Part shown: positions 7,546 through 13,251 of the stretch, in pieces
Numbering within the stretch: the first letter of the stretch is position 1
Layout: each line of letters begins with the position of its first letter
Source: Oscillospiraceae bacterium
GTDB taxonomy: Bacteria > Bacillota > Clostridia > Oscillospirales > Ruminococcaceae
Assembly (NCBI GenBank): GCA_016296505.1
Contig: JAEDJD010000035.1
Coordinates: 1-13,251, forward strand
Length of the DNA stretch: 13,251 nt
Reading direction: 5' to 3'
Notes under the pieces: model-generated
Database searches by the model: none
What the model was told of the DNA's origin: nothing
The model's input: the letters and a program-made list of their open reading frames with translations, nothing else
Position numbers and translations under genes: made by a program

Positions 7546-7625
7546 TGCGGAATACTGTATCCGCTGCAAGCATATAAAATCCTGAGAACGTCCCTATGCG
7601 AGACTTACGAAAAGAGGAAATGCAC

Positions 7626-8561
7626 ATGATCGCAACTGTTACGATGAATCCGGCAGTCGATTATACCGTTCTGCTGGAAACACCGCTGATCCCCAATGAG
7701 GTCAACCGTACCTCGCACGAGCGCATCACCGCCGGCGGAAAGGGCGTCAATGTCTCGCTCATTTTGCAGCAGCTAGAAATCCCAACTACTGTCTACGGTT
7801 ATCTCTCCGGCACAACCGGCGCCATGATCGCCGAACAGCTTCTGCGGACGCAGATTCCAACCGACTGGATCAAAGTCCCGAATCAGATGAACCGTATCAA
7901 CCTGAAAGTCAAGGAAGATCGCGCTGTCACCGAGTTGAACGGCAGAGGCGTTTCTGTCTCCCCAGCCGAAACGGAGCTGCTCCTGAATAAGCTTCGCAAA
8001 TACGGAGAAGATGATTTTATCGTGCTGGCAGGTTCCATTCCGGCTGGTGCGCCTGCTTCGCATTATGCGGATATCATGCAGGCACTCAGCGATACCGGAG
8101 TCCGTTTTGCCGTAGACGCCGAGGGTGAACCGCTGCGTCAGGCACTTGCTTGTCATCCGTTTGTTGTCAAGCCGAATTTGCGTGAATTATGCTCGCTCTT
8201 TGAAAGCGGCAATATGATTGATACATGGTGGGACGCACTGCCGTTCGGCAAAAAGCTGATTGAATGGGGCGCACAAAATGCGCTGCTTTCACTCGGCAGC
8301 GACGGCGCGCTGCTCTTTACGGACGAGGATCGAATCTGGCATCTTTCTGCACCGCACGGACAGGTCAAAAACGCAGTCGGCTCCGGTGACGCAATGCTCG
8401 GCGGTTTTCTCGCTGGCTGTGCAAACGGCAAATCTTTGACCGAAGCGCTGCGTATGGGTATTGCAGCAGGCTCTGCAACAGCATTCAGCGAATGGATTGC
8501 AAACCGTTCACAGATGGATAATCTCCTGCGCATCATTCCCGAACCAACGGAATTGCTCTGA
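7626..8561 (+). CDS. PfkB-family sugar-phosphate kinase, 1-phosphofructokinase-like
   Basis: The protein has 311 residues, the usual length for FruK/LacC. The substrate-binding signature AGGKGVNVS is at 36-44, TELN at 102-105, VKPNLREL at 181-188, and the ATP-site and catalytic motif VGSGDAMLGGFL at 251-262, with Asp255 as base. These fit 1-phosphofructokinase (fructose 1-phosphate to fructose 1,6-bisphosphate); tagatose-6-phosphate kinase cannot be excluded from sequence alone. The frame also offers ATG at 7596 and 7620. I chose 7626 because AGAGG (7613-7617) is 8 bases away and it gives the canonical MIATVTMNPAVD start. There is no fructose PTS or DeoR regulator beside it, unlike the common fru operon. 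A clean terminator follows. Confidence 0.88.
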   Translation: MIATVTMNPAVDYTVLLETPLIPNEVNRTSHERITAGGKGVNVSLILQQLEIPTTVYGYLSGTTGAMIAEQLLRTQIPTDWIKVPNQMNRINLKVKEDRAVTELNGRGVSVSPAETELLLNKLRKYGEDDFIVLAGSIPAGAPASHYADIMQALSDTGVRFAVDAEGEPLRQALACHPFVVKPNLRELCSLFESGNMIDTWWDALPFGKKLIEWGAQNALLSLGSDGALLFTDEDRIWHLSAPHGQVKNAVGSGDAMLGGFLAGCANGKSLTEALRMGIAAGSATAFSEWIANRSQMDNLLRIIPEPTELL

Positions 8562-8578
8562 AATACGCTACATATCAG

Positions 8579-8616
8579 AAAACGGCAGGCCGCATTTGAA
8601 ATAATCTGCCGTTTTT
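8579..8616 (+). terminator. Terminator of the kinase gene
   Basis: AAAACGGCAG (8579-8588) pairs perfectly with CTGCCGTTTT (8606-8615), followed by further T. The loop is 17 bases. It begins 18 bases after the kinase stop codon and separates it from the next promoter. Confidence 0.85.
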
Positions 8617-8657
8617 ATTTGAAACAGAATATTGTCACTCTGCACACGCTTCCATCG

Positions 8658-8686
8658 TTGACAAACATCCGAAAATGTGTTACAAT
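8658..8686 (+). promoter_or_regulatory. Promoter of the DUF4129-like / zinc-ribbon / flavoprotein operon
   Basis: TTGACA (8658-8663) is a perfect -35, followed by a 17-base spacer and TACAAT (8681-8686), with TGT just before the -10. The leader to the ATG at 8776 is about 80 bases. The promoter overlaps the extreme upstream open frame start at 8677, which is why that start is not used. Confidence 0.88.
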
Positions 8687-8775
8687 CTCCATATAAATTC
8701 TCAAATAGTCGGTATCGCCTTTGTGGCGTAATACAGGAACAAACCGATCTTTTCGTTCCGGAAAGGAGACGCTCT

Positions 8776-10101
8776 ATGCTGACCGGCATTTCCATACTCT
8801 GCCGTTGTCTTGGCTGGTATCCGATCTGGCTGCTCCTGCTCTCAATTGGTGAATCTGCCGCATTCATCCCGATAATGGGCGTTCTGCTTGGCTGCTCTCT
8901 GCTCTCATTCGGATGCATCCGCTGGCTTCGGCTGCGGCTTCTGCATAAAAAGAAGCTCGCATTCCGTCTGACTTTCCTGTTGGTTATCATATCTGCGGTA
9001 CTCTGCACCGGCGGCTGTATGCTGCTAGGGGTTGAAACCGCATGGAGCATTCTGCTTTCCGGTATCACGATCATCGGTACAAGCCGTAACAATGATGCCG
9101 AACCCGATCGTTTGTTTACAAACAATCATTATATTGCGTTTCTGAGTGGAACAGTTATCGCCACAATCATGCTCTCAATCGCACACCTATCCATGCTGTA
9201 TCATCTGACGCTCTGCGTCGTCGGCGTAGTCTCCGCAATGTATTTTCTCCTGCGCAATCAATTTATGCTCCGGCGCTTTGTCAGACGCCGCGGCGGCAAT
9301 CACACTGATGTTCCACAGGAAATCGAACGCGGTAATCTGGTTCTCGTCGGCAGTATGATTGCTCTGCTTGCGATTATTTTCACGTTTCATGAACCGCTGA
9401 CTGCGCTGCTGAAACAGATGAACGAATGGATGATCGGTCTGATTGCAGGATGCTTCCGGCTTCTGCGTCGTATTCTGGCTGTTTTCAGCAACGAAACGCC
9501 GTTGGAAGAAGCGGCAGAGGAAATCATCGAGGAAAACATGGAGCTGCCCCCGACGGGTACAAGCAGTCCATTCTGGATGCTGCTCTGGATTCCTTTTATC
9601 GTGATAGTCGTGTATATCTGGCGTATATTCCTCTCAGATTGGATATATGATATCTGGATTCTGCTGCGTAAGCTTGCTGCAAAGCTGAGAAAAAATACAT
9701 CAGCAGCCAATGATATCCACCATACAGAAGATGGCGCATATTACGATACGGAATCGACTGTTCTGCGCGAAAAAAGTCATCGGCACCGACAGCGCGCATG
9801 GCGGAAGGCACTGCGAAAATGGAATGCGATGCCGAATCATCCAGATAAGTTTTACGCAGGCTACCGTCTGCTGCTGGAGGCACCCTGCTGGCAGGAAAAC
9901 CTACTGCGTCAGGCAGATACCGTTCAAGAAATTCGAGACAAATGGGCAGCGTATTATCTGCCGCCGGAAGCGCTCGACGCTATTACGGCAGATTTTCATA
10001 ATGATCGCTATGCAGAAAACGGTCTGCCGCCGGAGGCAATTCAGGATATTGCCAAAGCGCTTGCCTGTATCCGGCATACAAAACAAATCAATTCTATCTG
10101 A
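8776..10101 (+). CDS. Polytopic membrane protein with DUF4129-like C-terminus
   Basis: The protein has 441 residues. Hydrophobic segments occur at about 11-29, 30-48, 65-83, 88-104, 117-138, 142-158, 186-205 and 265-285. An amphipathic stretch (208-237) and an acidic run EEAAEEIIEEN (244-254) precede the last helix. The soluble tail is strongly basic near 330-350. At about 355-430 it shows the pattern of DUF4129 tails: YRLLL at 363-367, DTVQEI at 381-386, and RYAENGLP at 411-418. Proteins with that tail often sit beside MoxR, DUF58 and transglutaminase genes, which are encoded 2 kb away here on the other strand. The assignment rests on pattern, not on alignment. ATG 8776 is chosen because AAAGGAG (8762-8768) lies 7 bases upstream. 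It is the first gene of a three-gene operon. Confidence 0.8.
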   Translation: MLTGISILCRCLGWYPIWLLLLSIGESAAFIPIMGVLLGCSLLSFGCIRWLRLRLLHKKKLAFRLTFLLVIISAVLCTGGCMLLGVETAWSILLSGITIIGTSRNNDAEPDRLFTNNHYIAFLSGTVIATIMLSIAHLSMLYHLTLCVVGVVSAMYFLLRNQFMLRRFVRRRGGNHTDVPQEIERGNLVLVGSMIALLAIIFTFHEPLTALLKQMNEWMIGLIAGCFRLLRRILAVFSNETPLEEAAEEIIEENMELPPTGTSSPFWMLLWIPFIVIVVYIWRIFLSDWIYDIWILLRKLAAKLRKNTSAANDIHHTEDGAYYDTESTVLREKSHRHRQRAWRKALRKWNAMPNHPDKFYAGYRLLLEAPCWQENLLRQADTVQEIRDKWAAYYLPPEALDAITADFHNDRYAENGLPPEAIQDIAKALACIRHTKQINSI

Positions 10102-10115
10102 TCGGAGGACGCTAT

Positions 10116-11204
10116 ATGGCATTCAAACCTAAAAAATTCTGTGAACTGACCGGTTTGCAGTATGACCAATCCGCATCCGCTTTTTGGGGCATTTTACAGG
10201 GATATCCGGTCTTTCTTACCTATATCCCACGGCGTAATACTATCATATTCCGCCTGATTGCCAAAACAACATCCGATGAAACCGCATTACAGGCACAAAT
10301 CACCGAATGGAGTATGCTGCATTCCGGCGTCAGTGGATTGAACCATAAGGATCGCTGTCTGTCCGCCATGATTTCCTTGACGCCGAGAAAATCAGAAGAA
10401 ACGCTTTCTGTCACAACCGCTGCGCTGATCTCTTTTGCCGTATCTCAGGCGCTCACCCCCTGCTGTATGTCCTGCGGTGCAGAATCCGGCTTCCATATGT
10501 ATATGTTCGATGACGGCGGCGTTACCGTCTGTGATTCCTGTAAACCTTATGTCGAACGACAAATCCGCGAAGCCGCTGAAGCTGCAGCGTCTGTCCGAGC
10601 GAATCCAATCGGACACTTTACCGGTGCAGTCATCGGTGCGGCGACCGTTTTTCTACTCACTTACTTCGTCCTGAAGCTCAGCTATCTCAGCATCCTGACC
10701 GGTTTTGCCGGAGTTCTGCTGGGGTTATTCCTGATGCGCAAGCTGGGAAAAAAGCTGACCATACCAGCAATCGCACTCTGTTCAGTGCTGTGCATCATTG
10801 CCGGAATCGGCGCGCCGATTCTGCACTTTGCCGGCACGATTGCCGATTTCAATATCGAAAATTCCGCGCAGGCACAGCAAGTCTGCGACGCCTATAACGA
10901 ACTAAACGATCTGATTCTCATGCTCCCATCCGATGAGACTCTGCCGGAAGAAATCGGCAGTATGGAAGAATATAAGGCAGCCAATGCACAAGCACAGTGC
11001 ATCCTTTCTCATACAGATTTGAAAAGCTGTCTGACAGATATGCCAGAACTGCTCAAAATGGAGACTTACAGCGCTCTCAAGCCTGAGCTGATCAAGTGCT
11101 TGATTATGACGCTGATTTCCATTGTGGGATGTATCATCCTCACAGCCATTCCAATGCTCAGAACCGATCAGGGACGCCATACGCTGCGGGAGCTTTCTGC
11201 ATGA
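10116..11204 (+). CDS. Zinc-ribbon membrane protein, unknown function
   Basis: The protein has 362 residues. The first 110 form a soluble domain with no motif I recognise. A zinc ribbon follows with four cysteines, Cys117-x2-Cys120 and Cys139-x2-Cys142. Membrane segments lie at about 171-190, 193-208, 215-240 and 327-346. The basic loop RKLGKK between helices 2 and 3 fits the cytoplasm, which puts the zinc ribbon inside the cell and the 85-residue loop 241-325 outside. The start has CGGAGGA 6 bases upstream and lies 14 bases past the previous stop. The stop overlaps the start of the flavoprotein gene (ATGA), so translation is probably coupled. There is no signal peptide. The combination suggests a membrane sensor or scaffold, but no function can be assigned. 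Confidence 0.85.
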   Translation: MAFKPKKFCELTGLQYDQSASAFWGILQGYPVFLTYIPRRNTIIFRLIAKTTSDETALQAQITEWSMLHSGVSGLNHKDRCLSAMISLTPRKSEETLSVTTAALISFAVSQALTPCCMSCGAESGFHMYMFDDGGVTVCDSCKPYVERQIREAAEAAASVRANPIGHFTGAVIGAATVFLLTYFVLKLSYLSILTGFAGVLLGLFLMRKLGKKLTIPAIALCSVLCIIAGIGAPILHFAGTIADFNIENSAQAQQVCDAYNELNDLILMLPSDETLPEEIGSMEEYKAANAQAQCILSHTDLKSCLTDMPELLKMETYSALKPELIKCLIMTLISIVGCIILTAIPMLRTDQGRHTLRELSA

Positions 11205-12415
11205 GTCGTTCTGTAATCATTGTCGGCGGCGGTGCATCCGGTCTTGCGGCAGCGATCACGGCGGCAGAACAGGGGGCGTTTGTCACACTGCTGGAACGTC
11301 TGCCGCGCGTTGGCAAAAAACTCCTGCTGACCGGAAACGGCAAATGCAATCTCGGCAATCGGCATTCTGATTTTACGCATTATCATGGCACACTGCCGCA
11401 GGCAAAGCAGATCCTTTCCGGTTTTGATTCGGAAATATGGTTTCGCCAGTTCGGACTTTTAACGCGAACCGACTCCGAAGGCAGAATGTATCCGATGAGT
11501 GGTACGGCGACATCCGTTCTCGACGCGCTGCGATTTGCCGCAGAACAAAAGGGCGTCCGCATTCTTTGCGATCGGCAGGTTACTGCAATAACACAGAAAA
11601 AAAACAAATGGCAGGTTACTGCCGGAAATTCGTTTTTTTCAGCAGACGCGCTGATTCTCGCGTCAGGCGGATCGGCGGCACCGAATTGCGGCACCGACGG
11701 CAATCTGTTGCCGATGTTACGAAAAATGGGATATGCCATTGCAGAGCCGCGTCCGGCGCTCTGTCCGGTTCTGACGGCGCCGGCAATGGTACGCGCACTG
11801 AAAGGACTTCGTGTGCGTGCGGATGTCTCTGCTATATGCGGCGAGCGCATCCTGAAAACCGAATCCGGCGTGGTACAGTTTACCGAACAGGCGCTTTCCG
11901 GCATCTGCATATTTAATCTGTCGCGGCTTGCGGCAATACATGGCGAACGGATGCAAATATCCCTGAATCTCCTGCCGTCATTTTCAGACGCAGATACAGC
12001 GGCACTGCTTGCAGAGCTGATCGAACAGCGCAGTTCACTTCCGGCAAGCGATCTGCTGACTGGACTGTTCCCGAAACGCGTCGGAGAAATGCTTCTGCGA
12101 AAAGCAGGCGGCAATCTCAATGCGTCTGCGTCTCAAATTTCCCCAGATACACAAAAAAAACTGCTGATATTGCTGCATGATCTGCGATTTCCGGTTGAAG
12201 GAACAGCGTCATTTGCGCAGGCACAGGTTACAGCCGGCGGCATTTCCGGACAGTGTGTGACGAAAACGCTCGAATCCAAATTGCACCGCGGAATCTGGTT
12301 CTGCGGAGAACTGCTCGATCTGGACGGTGACTGCGGCGGCTATAATCTGACATGGTGCTGGGCATCCGGTGTGACCGCCGGAAAAGCGGCAGCAAATCCC
12401 ATATCCAACACATAA
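11201..12415 (+). CDS. HI0933/YhiN-family FAD-dependent oxidoreductase
   Basis: The protein has 404 residues, typical for the family. The N-terminal dinucleotide-binding motif is VGGGASGLAAAI (8-19). The family signature follows at RVGKKLLLTGNGKCNL (36-51). The C-terminal FAD contact region TAGGISGQCVTKTLESK (344-360) and the segment GELLDLDGDCGGYNLTWCWASG (369-390) match the usual pattern. Members are flavoproteins, often annotated as aminoacetone oxidase or BaiN-like reductase, but the physiological substrate is mostly unknown. The start ATG overlaps the preceding stop by four bases, with GGGAG 8 bases upstream; an open frame upstream to 11096 lies inside the previous gene and is not used. 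It is the last gene of its operon, and its stop codon is the first triplet of the terminator stem. Confidence 0.93.
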   Translation: MSRSVIIVGGGASGLAAAITAAEQGAFVTLLERLPRVGKKLLLTGNGKCNLGNRHSDFTHYHGTLPQAKQILSGFDSEIWFRQFGLLTRTDSEGRMYPMSGTATSVLDALRFAAEQKGVRILCDRQVTAITQKKNKWQVTAGNSFFSADALILASGGSAAPNCGTDGNLLPMLRKMGYAIAEPRPALCPVLTAPAMVRALKGLRVRADVSAICGERILKTESGVVQFTEQALSGICIFNLSRLAAIHGERMQISLNLLPSFSDADTAALLAELIEQRSSLPASDLLTGLFPKRVGEMLLRKAGGNLNASASQISPDTQKKLLILLHDLRFPVEGTASFAQAQVTAGGISGQCVTKTLESKLHRGIWFCGELLDLDGDCGGYNLTWCWASGVTAGKAAANPISNT

Positions 12416-12459
12416 AATAAATCCAGAGAAAACGTAGAATTTTCTCTGGATTTATTTTA
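12413..12459. terminator. Bidirectional terminator with perfect 20-bp stem
   Basis: Bases 12413-12432 are the exact inverted complement of 12440-12459, around the 7-base loop CGTAGAA. The stem has a CCAGAG/CTCTGG core flanked by A/T-rich arms that supply U-runs on both strands. It fills the 47-base gap between convergent genes and overlaps the TAA of the flavoprotein gene. Confidence 0.92.
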
Positions 12460-12462
12460 TAT

Positions 12463-13245
12463 TTATATTTTATCTAGCACTATTTTTACAACGAAAATGA
12501 TTAGATAGTGAAGCGGATAAAAAACATAGAAAAACCATTTTGCAAAATTGGGATGCTTGCCTTTTTTCCCATTATAGAGCTTCGTCATGCAAAAGTATGC
12601 CATCATAAAAACAATCAGCATAACGAGCATATACAAAATCAACTTAAATGTAGGAACAGCAACCAATGAGAATAGGTTTATTAAAGTATGGGTCAAGATC
12701 AATACGCTATACGCAATCAGTTTCGCTTTGGGTTTATCATTGAAAATATGCAGGAATAATATGAACAATACTCCAAAAATTAACCAGTCGGCATAAAGTA
12801 AAACTGTCGCAGCATCGCACAGGACAATCAGCAATATTCTCTGCCATAGCTTGCATTTACTTTCCCACGCAATAATGGAAAGCAATCCGAAAAACAGCGT
12901 AAATATCACATTAAACGACCACCAGCCGTTTATCGGCTGAAATACCAGCCAATGGAAAGGTTGGGTAATGCACGCAAACAGCAGTAAACGCAGCGCATAT
13001 TTCTTTCTGTCTCTTGTATATTTATATCCGTCTGCTATAAAGAAAAACATTACAGGAGGACAGAACAGCGATAAACCTGCACACAAAAGCATCGGTATAG
13101 AAAGCGTATATAAAGCAAGTTCATTCTCCGGATGATTCATCAGATTGATCCATGCGATCATATGCCCAATAAACATCGGAATATACGCAAGATATTTCTG
13201 TTTATGGTAAAATAGAAATGCAGAAAAAGGGCTCCAAAAGTGCAT
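12463..13245 (-). CDS. TraX-family membrane protein, 5' end possibly beyond the window
   Basis: At least 260 residues are encoded, nearly all hydrophobic with seven or eight likely helices. The TraX pattern is visible: KYLAYIPMFIGHMI near 17-30, then FFFIADGYKYTRDRKKYALRLLLFA (67-91), and the C-terminal KWFFYVFYPLHYLII (236-250). In F-like plasmids TraX acetylates pilin; chromosomal Firmicute members have unknown function and no conjugation gene is nearby. The ATG at 13243-13245 is the first Met, but only six bases precede it, and these carry no Shine-Dalgarno and no stop in frame. The true start could therefore lie beyond the right edge. The gene is visibly more AT-rich than its neighbours, which may reflect its hydrophobic composition or a different origin. 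Confidence 0.8.
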   Translation of the reverse strand: MHFWSPFSAFLFYHKQKYLAYIPMFIGHMIAWINLMNHPENELALYTLSIPMLLCAGLSLFCPPVMFFFIADGYKYTRDRKKYALRLLLFACITQPFHWLVFQPINGWWSFNVIFTLFFGLLSIIAWESKCKLWQRILLIVLCDAATVLLYADWLIFGVLFILFLHIFNDKPKAKLIAYSVLILTHTLINLFSLVAVPTFKLILYMLVMLIVFMMAYFCMTKLYNGKKGKHPNFAKWFFYVFYPLHYLIIFVVKIVLDKI

Positions 13246-13251
13246 AGGTGA

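Noticed and set aside
7549..7567. Inverted repeat GCGGA/TCCGC after the small membrane protein gene
   Set aside because: The stem is only 5 bp with an 8-base loop and no T-run, so it is not a convincing terminator.
8677..8775. N-terminal extension of the DUF4129-like membrane protein
   Set aside because: The extended GTG start lies in the promoter spacer, and the ATG at 8776 has a well-placed AAAGGAG.
11383..12120. 245-residue minus-strand open frame
   Set aside because: It lies wholly antisense within the clearly identified flavoprotein gene, has unnatural Arg/Ser-rich composition and no ribosome binding site.

Overview
The window looks like chromosomal DNA from a fibre- or starch-degrading Gram-positive of the Ruminococcus/Oscillospiraceae type. 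The main reason is the first gene, a secreted SGNH esterase with a long polythreonine linker and a C-terminal dockerin, an architecture typical of Ruminococcus cellulosome-like systems. The strong AAGGAGG-type ribosome binding sites and TTGACA/TATAAT-type promoters also fit a Firmicute. The genus is inferred from gene architecture, not from a marker gene.

Layout: (1) 1-174 holds a cluster of short hairpins that looks like a dispersed intergenic palindromic repeat, followed by a rho-independent terminator pointing rightward, presumably for a gene beyond the left edge. (2) On the minus strand, 190-1722 is the esterase-dockerin gene, with its own promoter. (3) On the minus strand, 6714 down to 1953 is a tightly coupled three-gene operon: MoxR-type AAA+ ATPase, DUF58 protein, and a polytopic membrane transglutaminase-like protein. 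Both junctions have 4-bp start/stop overlaps (ATGA and GTGA). A strong promoter lies at 6788-6816 and a terminator at 1905-1945. (4) Divergently, from 6960 onward on the plus strand: a small two-helix membrane protein starting at TTG, then a PfkB/1-phosphofructokinase-like kinase with a terminator. (5) A second plus-strand operon, with a near-consensus promoter at 8658-8686, encodes a multi-helix membrane protein with a DUF4129-like C-terminus, a zinc-ribbon membrane protein and a HI0933/YhiN-family flavoprotein. It ends in a perfect 20-bp inverted-repeat terminator. (6) Convergent to it is a TraX-family membrane protein whose 5' end lies at or beyond the right edge.

How the genes may work together: MoxR, DUF58 and transglutaminase proteins form a recurrent bacterial module thought to act at the cell envelope. 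The DUF4129-like protein at 8776 is a type of protein often found with that module, so the two operons may be functionally linked although a sugar-phosphate kinase lies between them; this is an inference. The esterase would be exported and docked on a scaffoldin to remove acyl groups from plant polysaccharide. The kinase and the flavoprotein look like ordinary metabolic or housekeeping genes. I found no tRNA, rRNA, CRISPR array, insertion sequence, phage gene or convincing new defence system. The most unusual items are the zinc-ribbon membrane protein, the unidentified domain in the esterase, the paired divergent promoters and the hairpin repeat.
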